This document shows positions 12,701-24,900 of a stretch of DNA of 64,000 bases, piece by piece. Position 1 is the first letter of the stretch. The number at the start of each line of letters is the position of its first letter. Where the stretch lies: NCBI GenBank assembly GCA_004369045.1, contig ML213508.1, positions 110,330 to 174,329 of the forward strand, given 5' to 3'. Source of the stretch: Heliocybe sulcata (taxonomy: Eukaryota > Basidiomycota > Agaricomycetes > Gloeophyllales > Gloeophyllaceae). The notes under the pieces were generated by a model that worked only from the letters and a program-made list of their open reading frames with translations, had not been told where the DNA came from and ran no database searches. Both the position numbers and the translations under genes were made by a program.

Positions 12701-12924
12701 CACTGCGCTTGATAGTCTTGATGGCGACCTCTTTATGTGTTTCCTACTTTATAATGGGAGATAGCAGGTCACTCCAGGACGTATCTACTCACCGAGTGAT
12801 AGCCCTTGTACACGATCGCGAAGCTTCCCTTTCCGAGATTACTGACAATCACATACGGCTTGACCTCCTCGTCCTCCACTCTCCCAAGCTTATCTAGCCC
12901 TCCAGCAGTGATAGCTGCAGGCAT
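9765..12924 (-). CDS. ATG1: Autophagy-initiating serine/threonine kinase Atg1 (ULK1 ortholog)
   Basis: Twelve exons on the minus strand: 12924-12793, 12728-12606, 12559-12367, 12314-12256, 12203-12064, 12018-11497, 11441-11221, 11171-10692, 10632-10396, 10338-10205, 10152-9990 and 9928-9765, giving about 855 residues. The kinase domain is N-terminal: glycine loop [11 protein letters not shown] at residues 31-41, Lys48 in VAIK, HRD at 163-165, DFG at 196-198 and MAPEIL shortly after. A Ser/Pro-rich linker includes [21 protein letters not shown], a fungal Atg1 signature. The C-terminal tandem MIT-like region (residues ~560-800) ends in [18 protein letters not shown], also typical of the family; in other fungi it binds Atg13. 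Atg1 starts autophagosome formation on nitrogen or TOR signals. All catalytic residues are present. Confidence 0.95.
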
Positions 12925-13370
12925 ATCGCGCGTGCTTCGACTTCCAGACGGTAGAGGGAGTATAAGTCCCGCCCGAAACAGTCCGCTTAGGATGAATAGG
13001 GTCGCGACTGATTCTTCGAGAAGACGACAGCACCGCTTGTCCGGCAGTTTACTGAATCAGCGTAGGCGGTGCATGCAGTTCGAGAGCAAAGAATGCTACT
13101 AAGGGCGCCAGAACGTCGTGCAGCCTCAGTGCTACTGGTACGGCAGCAGCGGAACAAGCCTAGGGCGCCTAAGTGCCCCAGCTGACCAAGCTCTCCGATT
13201 ACGGCAATGGTTACCGAAAGCAGCGACCGCACTCTTCGCGGCTTTCCTCTCTCATTGCTCATGGATTGCTCACTGTAGAGAGCCATCTGGATAGAGTGCA
13301 AGCATCGTTAACTGGCCAAGAGAACTGTCTTAGCGAGGAGATATGCAAACGTTCGGACAGTATACTATAC
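12925..13370. other. Divergent upstream region of ATG1, nothing else seen
   Basis: About 450 bp that should hold the ATG1 promoter (minus) and the upstream edge of a relic FunK1 promoter (plus). I recognise no TATA box for ATG1. Confidence 0.4.
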
Positions 13371-13566
13371 ATAACAAGCCACCCGCATTTCCTGTGTAAT
13401 ACGTGACAGCAGAACGCGAGTCGCGACTCACACCTTTGCCACAACCCCACCAGCCATCGTTTCCATGCGAGCCAACCACATCGATAATAGACACTTGGAT
13501 ACAGTGATATCTTGACGGATCCAAGCCTTTAGCTCGACTTCTCTCCTCGTCCTCAAGTCTATTGAC
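13371..13566 (+). promoter_or_regulatory. FunK1-type promoter, relic copy H
   Basis: This stretch aligns by eye with the promoters of the intact FunK1 genes: ACGTGACA, then a perfect 12-bp palindrome GAGTCGCGACTC at 13418-13429, then TTTGCCACAACC, and ends at an ATG followed by Met-Lys-Ser-Pro-Ser, as in the intact genes. The TATA-like TTTTATATCGGA block of the others is eroded here. Confidence 0.6.
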
Positions 13567-13984
13567 ATGAAGTCCCCGTCTCCTGCTCCCTGTTACCCCA
13601 TCTCCAAGAGCTCTTCTCGCGTCTTTGTCCTGGGCGAAAGGTTATATACCATCTGCTGCATCCCGTGGGATATTGGGTCCTACGACTCCCATTCTGGTGG
13701 GCAATGCTCTCGACGTCCCTCCCGCCGAGTCGCCTGCAGCACCACCTGGCAATGCACCGGCGCATCACAAAGGGGCAGAGCCAGCCTGGGGGATGCCGTT
13801 GTTCATCTATTACGTGTCAATGCCTAAGGGACTGCGACCAGGCGCCTTACGCTTTGCTTCCCAGTACAGGAGAATGAGAATGCCATCGCCGATGCATCCC
13901 CATAACGGACAAGACCTGTTCTACGATGAAATAAATTCAAACGCTGAATCGTGCATGTACATCAAACAGATGCAGATGGAGTGA
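13567..13984 (+). pseudogene. FunK1 relic H
   Basis: Begins MKSPSPAP at 13567 like intact copies B (MKSPSLAP) and C (MKSPSLSP). A Pro/Ala-rich stretch near 13700-13800 (LDVPPAESPAAPPGNAP) matches the disordered N-terminus of the family. A short end piece with FYDE and MYIKQMQ near 13918-13978 corresponds to the FYDDER...MYFRQMQ segment that follows the nuclease-like motif in copy B. The kinase domain is absent and these pieces are not in one frame. It is a dead, heavily deleted copy divergent from ATG1. Confidence 0.55.
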
Positions 13985-14104
13985 AACCAGTTCCAGTCTA
14001 CGCTACCCGTCCCTAATAGCAGGCTTAACAAGGCGGAGACACGACATGGAAACCCTCCATCGCTGAACACAGGGCATTGCTCAGGAGGTATAAACAAACC
14101 TATA

Positions 14105-15645
14105 TTACATAGGCCGCCTGGGACAGTGTTTGCTATCAGAAGATTCTCCCGCCTTCACCTCCTCATTCTGCCCATCATCCGCCTCGTCTCCAGCTTTCCG
14201 CTTCAGCGCGGCCTGGCGCACCGTACATGAGCTGTCCACCTTTTTCATAAGACGTAAGACGGCGGAATGTTCCTTGCGATCATGCTCTAGCTCCTCCTCG
14301 GGAGGCACATCCAATAACGAGAACGTCACCGCCTTGTCATTTTCTCGCCAGCCGGGCTTCTCCAGCTCCTCGTCGAGAGAATTGATCGCAGCCTCATGCG
14401 TCATACGCTGATCTGCACTCTCGGCCTTGGAGCTCTCGCGTACGACTTCACCAAATGATTTAAGACACGCAGACAAGCGCGGATTAAAGGCCACCGTCAG
14501 TCGCGTGCGTATATGAGTGATAAAAGCCATTTTCCCGAACCCTTCCTCGCCCTCCAGTGCCTTTACACAGTACTGAGGGTCTTCGCTAGTGACAGTATGG
14601 CGGAGGGTAGTGTAAACGAGGGACCAGTAGAAAGATTCGAGGTCATGGTATGCTCTGTGTTCCCTTGAATAGCGTGGCCGTTGGCGCTCAATCGCAATGA
14701 AGTAGAAGGTTCCCTGGTTGCAGACAAGGTAAAGGATGTGAAGACAAGGTTCAACGGCGCACATACCGCCATTTCTCGAATATTCGACGTAGGACGCTTC
14801 TGCTGGAGAAACACAGCATGTTCAAGGTCAATCGAGAACCCTTTCGCCCCGCCCTCAGCAGCAGGATTTACACTGATCATGATGTTATTTACACTGACGT
14901 CCCGATGGAGGGTCTGGCGTTTTTCATAGAGGTGCTGATGACCTGTATCACAGCTCGTGAGCACATAAGAGGAGCAGCATCGATCCTTGACTTCCCTTTC
15001 ATGGCATCCCTGGTCGCTTCCACTAGCTCTCGCATTGACCGGAACTCGGGCAGAGGAACGCTAACGGACTCGATGACGGAACACATTGTTTTCTCCCTTC
15101 TATGCTTGCTGCGCCCTTCCTTGACCTTTGCTAAAAGCTTATGAGACTCGTCTTTCTTCTGGGCATGAAAGATTGACTGAAGAGCGTGGTGGTCTGTATC
15201 AGGGGAGCACAGCTCAAGGAAGTCTTCCATCTTGAGTGGTCCTGCTGTGTTTGGAATAGCCTCTTCCCCCGCGCTCCTAAGATGCGATGAGACCTGTCTC
15301 GACGTCTGAGACTACGATAGGAAAGAGTGTAATTTTCAGGTGGATGCTGCACCGTGTTTGTATTTGCGAGTTGTGGCCAAGATCCGGTTTGGGCGTTGTC
15401 GGCAATTCCGCGACATCCGACGCGGCGGGAGGCGTGTTAGGGGCAAGAGGCGGATCGTCCTGGGATGACGCCGCCGATGCCGCCGCGTCGGTCACCAATG
15501 AAGGGAAAGACGTCGTTAGGGAGTGCAGCAGATTATGAGCAGACGGTAGTTCATCCAGAGCGAGTAGTTGTGGAAGGATGGAGCACGAGAAGTCATGGTT
15601 AGCGTTCAGCAACGGGCAATGGAATGGACGCGTACACAAAACCAT
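14105..15645 (-). pseudogene. FunK1 copy A: kinase gene with its central region missing
   Basis: Minus strand. The last two exons are clear: 14942-14767 with TLHRDVSVNNIMIS and GFSIDLEHA (HRD kept, the usual DMD of the cluster replaced by DLE), and 14713-14105 with GTFYFIAIER and YHDLESFYWSLVYTTLRH, the FunK1 C-lobe. Upstream (15230 to ~15000) a segment MEDFLELCSP...SMRELVEATRDAMKG joins what in other copies are the start and the end of the 370-residue central exon, so the nuclease-like region and the kinase N-lobe are gone. A Pro/Ser-rich piece up to 15645 resembles the family N-terminus. The splice donor after DAMKG is not recognisable, so I favour a pseudogene; a short expressed derivative is possible. 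It lacks the shared cluster promoter. Confidence 0.65.
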
Positions 15646-16162
15646 GATGATGAATCAGACGCGCTTATACAGGAGAGCGTGCTGCTGCCTGTTATTGCTG
15701 TGCTTTTGTCTGGCATGCTGCCGTGGGTTGCGGGTAGCTACGTGGTGTGGCGCGTACGCGGTTGAGATCGAAACACCGAACGTGAGAATTCTGTTTCGCG
15801 CATCAGATCAGCGGTAGTTCTGTCACTATCACGCATCCGCCACATCTTGTCGGCTTTTCACGCTCAAGTGGCAAGACATGTACGGCTGCTAACGGTTCCG
15901 CTTCTGATTATTACTCTGCTCGTATGAGGGAATCGTGCGGGAGGGTCACTAAGCTCTCACATACCACAGGATGTATTGCACCAAGTGAAAATTTAGTCTC
16001 GCATTAACGTAGAAATAAACACCCAGGTACGTACTGATAAAGCGTGAGGACCACTCAAATGACTGACTGTCGTCCAAAGAACGAAACCCGGTTCCATATG
16101 CTGAGAGACAGTGCCCGAGTATACTCTGTTCATGTGTTCTCATATGTTGTACTTGTTTATGG
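15646..16162. other. Intergenic between FunK1 copies A and B
   Basis: About 520 bp between divergent FunK1 loci. The A side shows none of the conserved promoter blocks found upstream of B. No gene seen. Confidence 0.4.
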
Positions 16163-16476
16163 ATCAGACGCACTCCAGGGGCATTCTGCAAGACGCTGCA
16201 TAAGCCAATGCAAGGCATTGCAAGCGCGCATTCTCAGACGTTTATTCGAGCTCCGACACCGAGCATAACACGTGACACCAGACCGCGAGTCTCGACTCCC
16301 ACGCTGCTTCACATTTGCCACAACCACACCGCCATCGGCCTCGTGCAAAACAGCCGTATCAATAAGGGACACGTGGGTACAATGACTGTTTTATATCGGA
16401 GATTGAACCCGGATCGTGCCACCGACATAAGTATCGTGGGTCGACCTACTTTCCCCTTGTCTTCAGTTCCACTAAC
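16163..16476 (+). promoter_or_regulatory. Conserved FunK1 promoter, copy B
   Basis: Shared blocks in order: CACGTG at 16269-16274, an imperfect palindrome around GAGTCTCGACTCCCACGC, TTTGCCACAACCACACCGCC, the TATA-like TTTTATATCGGA at 16389-16400, then CGTGCCACCGACATAAGTA and CGTGGGTCGA. The ATG follows about 77 bp after the TATA-like block. The same order occurs upstream of copies C, D, F and G. Confidence 0.7.
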
Positions 16477-19142
16477 ATGAAGTCCCCTTCTCTTGCTCCT
16501 TCTGAAATCGCTGCCTCTGTGCCTCCGGATACGCCTCCACTGTCCCCTGTTCTTCTGAACGATGATGTGGTCTCCAACGCGTCCCATGGTCCGTCACACC
16601 CTACGACACCCGACCCCGTGGTTACTGCTCCCGATGCCACTTCCGCCAATCCTCCTACAACACCGCCTGACAAATCGCCCCCGGCACACGAATGGAATAC
16701 ACCCTACTCAAATCTTAATGAACGTCCGTCGGTTGCCTGGCAACACGCGTCGCAGTCTGGCGAGACCGGCACGCGGCGGCGCGAGGTCGGCCATGAAACC
16801 ACCCGCAAAACACTGGCAACAGTCGCAATAGACGACTTCTTTACGCTATGCTTTCCATTGCAGCAGGACGAGGGTGTCATATCCGATGCATACGAGAACG
16901 CTCCCGCCCAGGCAAAGCAAGATGTCTCGACGTTGTTGGATGCGGTTCCAACGGGAGAGGGTGTGGAGAAAGAGATGTATAAGCCTCTTGTACGTTATGG
17001 TCGTCTCAATTTATGCGCGAAAATGACTGATACACTATATCCAGATGAAAGCTATCGCTACTATTTTCGAAACCCTGTGGCCTGCGCAATGCGCCCTGCA
17101 CCTCAAAGACACGAGCTCCGACCGGGGCGGCAGCCCTGACCTCACCTTCTTCGCCAACAACACAAACAACAAGACGGACAAGTGGGAGCAGGGCTTGGCA
17201 TTTATTGAAGTAAAGCCGCAAGATAGACAAGACCCGTTCTACGACGACGAGCGAAGCCCGCGGGAGGAATTGCATATGTACTTCAGGCAGATGCAGGTGT
17301 GGAATCAGATCCAGGACTATGCCACTCGAGCGTACGGCGCCCGCTCTCGCTGTTTCATGGTTGCTATCGGCATATTCGGCCAATATGCCCGCTTCTTTCG
17401 CTGGGACCGGTCCCTCGTCACGGTATCCCGCGGCTTCAACTACAAGGAGGAGCCGGAGCTCCTGTGGCAGTTCATTGCAGCCCTTGGTGCGCCTGGTTAC
17501 GACGGCAGTGGGTTGGACCCGACCGTCGCTGACTACGTCGAGGTGCAGCGACTGGCAGTCCCTGGGTTAGAGGAGAAGTATGCAAAGGCCAGGGCGAAAC
17601 GCCTCCTCAGCTTAGAGGCGTCGGAGCTCTCGGACGCTGAGTTGCGCAAGCAGAGTAGCGTTATCACAGTCCCGTCTTCCTCAGACGGTAAAGAGGAGAA
17701 GTATATATCCGTCGGGCCACCGCTCTTTGTGTCCGGCACGATCCTAGGACGAGGGACGCGCGCCTGGCTTGCGGTCCCTGTCCCAGGAACAGTCGAGAAC
17801 CCCGCGAGGAGCAATGAGGACCACTTTGTGATCATCAAAGACTCGTGGCGAGATGAGTCTCGTGCGCCCGAAGGCGACGTCTACAGAGCCATCTATGGCA
17901 ATGCCGATAGTGTGTTCGGTATAGCCAGGATTCGCAGCTCTGTGGATCTGTACAACGCAGAGGGTAATCCTGTTGAGCGCGACTTTATGCACACCACGAT
18001 CGCCGCATGGGTCTTGAGGTACTTCAACCGCAGGTTCTGTCGTCGCGTCCATCATAGATGCGTCTTAGATTCAGTCGGCATCAATCTCGGTCGATTCGAG
18101 ACTACTCGCGAGCTCATGGAAGCAATTCGCGATGCTGTCATAGGTTAGCTCCATCGGATCTGTGTAGCGCGACAATACTGATGTTGCCGGCAGGTCATAG
18201 AAGCATGTCCGAGAAGGATATACTTCATCGTGATATCAGCGCTTATAACGTCATGATAAGTGCCTATCCGAGCTGCGAGGGCAACGCAAGAGGATTCTTG
18301 ATTGACATGGACTATGCCACTGTACTCGGGAAGGCAGGGAGCGAAGACGAGCTCCGGGAGATTACAGTGAGACATAGTCATACTTATGATGCCGTCCACT
18401 GATATCCTCTGTCCAGGGCACTACTGCATTCTTATCCATTGCACGCGACCCCGACCGTCCAGATACAGGGCCACACAGGATCTGGCATGACCTGGAATCG
18501 TTCTTCTGGGTCGCTCTCTACATCGTCGTGCGCCATGCTAATATGGGCGGCACGGTGACAGTCGAGAAAGTGATTTCTTTATTCGACAAGGGCCAGACAG
18601 AATTTCGGAGGGGCTTCATTGCCACCACTATTCAGCGTATCCGCGTGAATGGCCATCCAGCCCTTGGCAAATGCCTCCAAAGGCTCGCAGAACTCGTGGC
18701 CTCCCATTACTCTGCTGAAGAGCTCCCACCACAATTGAGGGAGGAGGCATGCGAACGTTTGCCGGACGTGTATCGTTTGCTGAGGGACCATCAGCCCTTC
18801 ATCGATACTATAGATGCAGCGCTCGGTTCTCACGAATGGCCAGAACCTGACTTTGAGGCCAAGCCTTTCACGATCGCGCATGCGGAGACAAGGAAACGTA
18901 TGGAAGACGCGATCAAGTTGATGGAGGAGAGTGTCAGGAGCACCAGGGACGGTCAAACCAAGCGCAAGCGGGAAGTCGAACTTGACGCCGAGTCTGACGG
19001 AACAGCCGCGACGAAGCGCGTTCGCCAAGAGGATGAAGGAACACAGGTCAAAGAGAAGGAGCCTAGGAGCGTGTTCGCATGTGTTCCAAAGGATGTTATA
19101 AAGCGTAGGGCTGCGAGTAAGGAACGTCCTCCTGCGGCTTGA
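16477..19142 (+). CDS. FunK1 protein kinase with PD-(D/E)XK-like N-terminal half, copy B
   Basis: Four exons, 16477-16989, 17045-18143, 18194-18366 and 18417-19142, giving 836 residues. Residues 1-115 are Ser/Pro-rich. A central domain carries SPDLTFF (Asp203), FIEVK (Glu226, Lys228) and QIQDY (Gln259, Tyr263), the spacing of a PD-(D/E)XK nuclease fold with a QxxxY helix, followed by the conserved RWD segment. The kinase domain has a glycine loop LGRGTR near 405-410, VIIK (Lys436), HRD at 549-551 and DMD at 575-577 in place of DFG, then a HDLESFFWVALYIVVRH C-lobe typical of FunK1. The tail carries a bipartite nuclear signal (KRKREVE then TKRVRQE). FunK1 kinases are fungal-specific and expanded in mushroom-forming fungi; substrates are unknown. 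Intact and probably functional. Confidence 0.9.
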
Positions 19143-19278
19143 GATGGCACCCCTCGATGCCCTACTGCGTGTCTTTATCCACGCGAATGTATAGTCTGGG
19201 TTTTTATATATAGAATATAACGTGTTTGTCATTCCTTAGCGAGAGGAGCCTAAGCTCTCTCACCGTCGACAATGATCA

Positions 19279-19509
19279 CTAACAGCTACCAGACTCGATG
19301 TAGGCGCATAAGACACTAGGAGCAGTGAGCAACTGTCCCGTCAAAACGCGTAGGAGGAGCGCCAGCTCCCCGTAAACGCGTTGCATGCTCCCATAAACTG
19401 CGCCGCACAGATCACTCCACGAGGAGGACTCAAGGCACATCTCTCTGCGGGTTAGTAGGCACCTGAGCGCAGCGGCGAGCCTACCAAAGAGCACAAGGTT
19501 TTTACGCAC
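19279..19509 (-). pseudogene. Relic of amino-acid permease exon 7
   Basis: Minus-strand sequence around 19330-19470 resembles part of the large exon 7 of the two permease genes nearby: ATCTGTGCGGCGCAGTTTAT is close to GATTTGTGCGGCGCAGTTTAT of the copy at 30270, and a GCGTTTACGG...TTATGCGC run follows in the same order. No other exon is recognisable. It sits between the 3' ends of FunK1 copy B and permease 1. Confidence 0.6.
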
Positions 19510-19903
19510 ATTGCGAATATTTCATCGCAGCTTTCATATTACTGCCGTCCAGTCTCGAGCTCTCCATCCCATGTAAGTATCTGCAAGATAGAATACATCT
19601 ATCACCACATATGGAATGTTGACAGTGCGCATAACCCTGCAAGAACGGTGAGAGTCGAATTCAACCTAGGCAAACGCAACATCAGTACAGCTCGTGTCGC
19701 GCTCCGATAGACGTAGTTTCAGTATGAATGTGAAATATCTACTTTTGGACAGCACAGCAAGCTATCTCCAGCCATCACAGAACGAAGAAACAGTCGTGGC
19801 CTGCTATATCCATCGTAAGCATAAGCGCCACAAGCTTCAAAGACTAGAGAGAATATCTTGCCCAACCTGTTCCGGCCGTCAACGCGTCACATCCCCACTA
19901 CTC

Positions 19904-21966
19904 CTACATCGCTGTCTCAGGCTTACCCCCGTCTCCCTCCTCCTCCTCTACCGTCCTTACAGGTCCTCTGAACGTTCTCCTGCCGGAGGTGATCCACGTC
20001 AGTCCGACGAGCAGTATCACCGCTGCAATAGCAAGCACAGCATAGTTCATGTTGAGCGATGTTACAGGGTAAGCTGTAGGCAAAATGAAAAGGGCGCAGG
20101 TAAAGACCGTAAACTGCATCCAGTGCCACATCAGTTTGAGTGTGTTCAATCTGTATATCCAAGGTGCAGAAGGGACTCACGAGAGCGCTGGCAACATTGA
20201 TGGGCCAGGAGTACCGACCTAGGGAAAACGGCCCTCTTTCGGGTAGCCTATTACAATGCTCAGACAAACTAGCTGCACCATAGCAAATTACCGCACGCAC
20301 GAGTCCGGCCAGAGACATCGAATCAGAATAGGCTGCAAGTAACTGAGCATGGTGGCTACAGTCGCAGATGACAAGATAGCGCTGAACTACAAGTCCCACA
20401 ATGAGTACCGTTCATAATAAGCAGGCGGACCACGCACAGCAACCACAGACCCAATATAGGCACACGAGATGATACAACCGACAAAGACCGACACCCATAT
20501 GCCGACGTACGGCGCCTGATTCCGATTAAGCGCCATGAACCATCCCCGCGCGGGCATGGCATTATCCCTCGCAAGCGCATAAAACAACCGAGAGCTCGCA
20601 GTAAACGCCATCACAATGGCCGTAAACTGCGCCACACAGATGACCACCAGGCACATAATCGTGAGCCTCCTACCCACCGCGTCGTAATAAAGCTGTGCTA
20701 TGGGGATGGCGTAGGACGTGGTCTGGATGGATGAGATGCTCTGGACGGAGAAAAGCAAAGCGAGCATGTACACCAGACCGATGAACCAGGAGCCGACAAT
20801 AGAAAAGACAACGGCGAGCGGGGCGAGGAGCTCGGCGCGCTTGGCTTCTTCGGCGACTTGGGCAGCAGTTTCACAGCCTGCGAGGGTGTAAACAGCTTGT
20901 AGGAAGCCGAGTAGAACGACAAAGCCGCGGTTGGACCAGCCTGTGAAGCTGCGACAAGTTATTAGGAGAGATCGATTGAGAGATAGGGGGCTGTGTACTT
21001 CTGGTAGTCCGTGAAAACGAATGCTGCAGAGTTCTATACGCACAGTCAAGAACGTGAAGACAGCAGAATGAAGAGACGCACCTTAACGGGAGCTTTCACG
21101 AGCAGTGTGATAACGAGCACGAACGTCCCGCCAAGTGTCCACCACACATTAAAGGCGCTCATCCTGCCAATGGCCTTTGTACCGACGGTATTTATTATGC
21201 CTGAAAGAATATTTGCACCCCAGGCAATGGCGACAATCTCAACTCGAGTGAGAGTACGGCCATGACCGACTTCTGCGAGAGATGCAAGGAAGAGTGCGAC
21301 ACTTGGGGCAGGCTGGTTATCTCGTTCGCGGAGCATTGGAGAGGCAGATATACCTCAGGTTTCCAGACGTTCCGACAAAGACCATAGCTATTGCATAAAC
21401 CCAGCCAGTGCAATCTGTAGAAAGATGATCGCAGTAAAATCGGTACATTTATTTTAGGATGTTTGCTGCTTACATCCTAGAACAGGAATATCCGGTTTCA
21501 TCTTACAAACCCAAAAGTATAACCCTCCCATAGTCGGACTGTCTTACGCAGTTAATACGAGTGACAAAGGGCGAGTTATGAAGAACACTCACTATGCGCT
21601 GCATATTTCAGCGAGGCACAGGGCGATAAGAAGCATGAAAATACTGCATATCTACTTGGACTGTTAGCGATCTACCACCAGCGAACATGTCCCGTCACTC
21701 ACATTCCATCCCCAGAACAGTCCCAGCGGTCCTCCAGAGAACAGCCCCGTCTGGAACGCGCTGCTCATACCTGTCAATATCCCAATGGCGCAGAACGATA
21801 TCCCCAGAACGCCGAAGAGCGACATCTCTCGCCTGAACTCGGCCTTGTACCCGAGTTCATGCAGGCGCTTGTCCGAGTCTGCAAGTCGCACATCGGTGAC
21901 TACTATAGAGTCCATTGCGCTCTTCTGTACGCTCTTGATGTTGCCCTGCTCGTACTTCTCAGCCAT
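19904..21966 (-). CDS. APC-superfamily amino-acid permease (GABA/choline permease-like), copy 1
   Basis: Ten exons on the minus strand: 21966-21703, 21651-21593, 21538-21474, 21414-21354, 21301-21082, 21033-20999, 20948-20438, 20386-20301, 20247-20181 and 20113-19904, giving 525 residues. The hydrophilic N-terminus ends in LHELGYKAEFRREMSLFGVLGISFCAIGILTG, the first membrane helix region of fungal GABA/choline-type permeases. GGPLGLFWGWN, NWSNRGF-type loops, CETAAQVAEEA and ARDNAMPARGW are family landmarks, and about 12 hydrophobic segments are visible. The protein would be a plasma-membrane or vacuolar H+/amino-acid or polyamine carrier; substrate not determinable. Exon sizes match copy 2 except exon 1, which is one codon longer. 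Confidence 0.88.
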
Positions 21967-24900
21967 GGTGTCGTAGAACAGCCAGGGGATGGCAGCTATC
22001 GTCCAACGGGAAGACGCCAAAAACTTGCTTTTGTACAGGAGACTTCAGGATAACGTTTGCACGGGAGAACATCCTGTCTTTCGGAGGCATTGATGGCAAT
22101 ACTGTACTGGGCACGGCCGGGTGTGCCACATCAACCACCTTAACCGCATCTGCTCTGACTGCGATAAGGCAGGCAATATTTCCTCGTACCCTCACGAACG
22201 TAGGGCCAGCGGTCTGGTGGACGCGCGCTGACGTGAGCAATTGCGAGAACTGCTGGAAGATCCTAAATCAGCTCACTTTGCCACCGCTCCGTTATATAGG
22301 AAGCTAACAGCAATGTTGACAGACACCCGTGACTGCGTCATGCGTTGACCCATCACGCAACGACTGCTAGCACTAAGTCCAAGCTACGCCGATCCGCCGG
22401 TTTTGCACCGCTCTTGTGGCACTTCCTGTGCAAAGCGCGTGGCCCTATCCCACTGCTTGAGACGAAGGTCGACGTTGGCGTCGTGCGCGCCCGGGCTCCA
22501 TTTCCGGGGGTTGGCTTTGATATCGGAATATCCCGGCTGTAATCATGTCCTGATAGGCCCATTGGACTCCGTCCCGGCAGAACCGGACCTATGACCGGTC
22601 TCCTCACCTTCACTGTGGCCGCGTGGATCACCCTGCTCTAGTATGGGTTCATTCGCGCGCATACTTTATGTCCAAGTAGTTGACAGATGGTAAGTAGGCT
22701 ATACGTTGTTTTCATTCACTGCTGAGTGAATCAGCTGCTTAGGATACTCGAATCTTGGCGTGTTCAACGTATCGCAGGTTTTGCAATGTTCCTCTATGCT
22801 GACACATGTACAGTTCTAGAAAACTATCATAAAGCACCATCCTTTATAGTGTGAATTCTGTCCACCCAGTAGTCTCGGGACTATTACCCTCTCCGACTAT
22901 CCAAACTGACGAAACATAGCTTGGAAATCTCAGACGACCTCTGACTAGGATTACCAATGGACTGCATCGCTCACCTGCCGACTCGCATCTTCTCCACTTG
23001 ATTCAATCAGCATCCTGGGTCCGCACCAGGGTTTTCCCTGGATGTTGCCACTGGTCCCTGCGGCTGTAACTGCTCAGCTTATCGCAGATTTCAGTGATCA
23101 CGACATTTGTGCTCTGGCGGTCGCCGGCAATGTATAATTTACTGGTGATCAGTGCGTAGTGCCCATATCTGCAGGACCAATAACTAACCGAAGCACTTGT
23201 TCAGCGTCGTATGCTACCGTGACTCTGTCATTATTATCATACTCTCTCATTATTATAACAGATAACCCCTCACGAACAACGCTATCGCTGCAGTTATGAT
23301 GCCTTCTTGCGCGCTTGTAACAGTGCGTGCACATGCTTTCCCTATATTTGTATCATGAATAGGCCGGCGCTCATCCCTCTTGGTAAATACTCCATGCCTA
23401 TTCGCTCTATCACATCTGAAAAATAACCAAGTCATATACGCTCGGAATTGTCGCAATTCGAATATCCCAGCACCATAACATACATTCCATCATCTCACCG
23501 CAGCGAAGCCATGCGGAACCGAACCTCTTTTCCGGTACACGAGCGCCTACAAGCCCATGAGAAGCGGGGCCAAATCAGAACCCAGGAACCGCTCGCATAT
23601 ACGCATCAACTTTTGTTCCTTCCGACCTTCTGGCGTTAAAATCCGCCATCAACCGAGGCGCCCGCGTTTGAGGTAGGACCCACAATACAGGTGTCAAATA
23701 TTCTCCTTATCGGAAGCCTTTACTCAACCAGTTGTCAGTCCACTCTCTCGCTCCCTGAACGGTCTGCCAAAATAATATCCGTTGAAAACCCGAAGGAGCT
23801 CTCGTATACGTATGCCGTAGTCCGCACCCATCCTAACAAAACGCCCACGAGCGCCTATACCGTCGATCTACCCATCAGACGCTCAAACACGCGTCAACCC
23901 CAGCACGCCTCGAAAGAGGTTGCAGTGAGCTGCGAAGAATAGTTGCACCCTGCGCTTACTCTCCATCGAGAAGTATGCAGTATGGCGGCGGAAGTGCAAG
24001 CTAATTCCCATCTGCGACAGCAGCGCAGCACCCTCGTCCATCAAGCACGCACCAGCCACTCGAGAAGCACAGTTGCCGACCTTGCATACCCCGTCGTCTC
24101 CAGGAGCAAAAGGACAAGCTCTTCTTCGTAATACTAGGCAGGTAGAGTCCAACAGACGCTGACTGGTGGAGGACTTCATGGCATGGGCGCCTAGGAATCA
24201 GAAGAAACGTGCTCTCGCCTACGCCCACCGAATTGCGTCGCTCCCAATCGGACGCCCTAGGCGATTTTCTCGGTAAATCTAGGGTGCGGGCAGCGTATGA
24301 CTGTGGCCGGCCTGGTCAAGATCGGAGAAAAACATGCACTCGCCTCACTCTCAGCGGCGGACGCTGTGGGTCCCAGCTGTACGCATAAATTTTCTGATTT
24401 GGCCTCGCGTACGCTGCTGGTAAGAGATCACCAGGAAATCAGATACTTACACGCTCGTATCGATGGGCGGAGCCGAGACTCGGTAGAGGACTAAGCGCCC
24501 GCGTCGCTGCCGTCGACAGCCGACGTTGTGGGCCCCAGGTGTACCTTGATCGGGGAGGAGTGGTTGCAATTCGGACTCAAGGCTACGGAGATGTGCTAGG
24601 CGAGACTGATGTTGCGCCTAGTGCTGCCTGCAGGGAGAAAATTGAGCAATAGCGACGGGAAATACGTGGTTCGGATCACCCGGCCTGTGCTGTACTAGAC
24701 GCCACTCACGAAGCTTGCTAGCCCGCCTAACCATCTGGGACTTGACCTACGGCATGCGCGTACGTTGTGGGTCCTAGCTTGGACTGGCGGATCGATTTTA
24801 GCGAGCGGGTTGAACTAGTGCGACATCACCAAGTGCTCGTGTTGTTGAGACGCCTAGGGTGGCGTGTTGTCCCGAGTTCCGCGATGTCAGGCGGGCTGAT

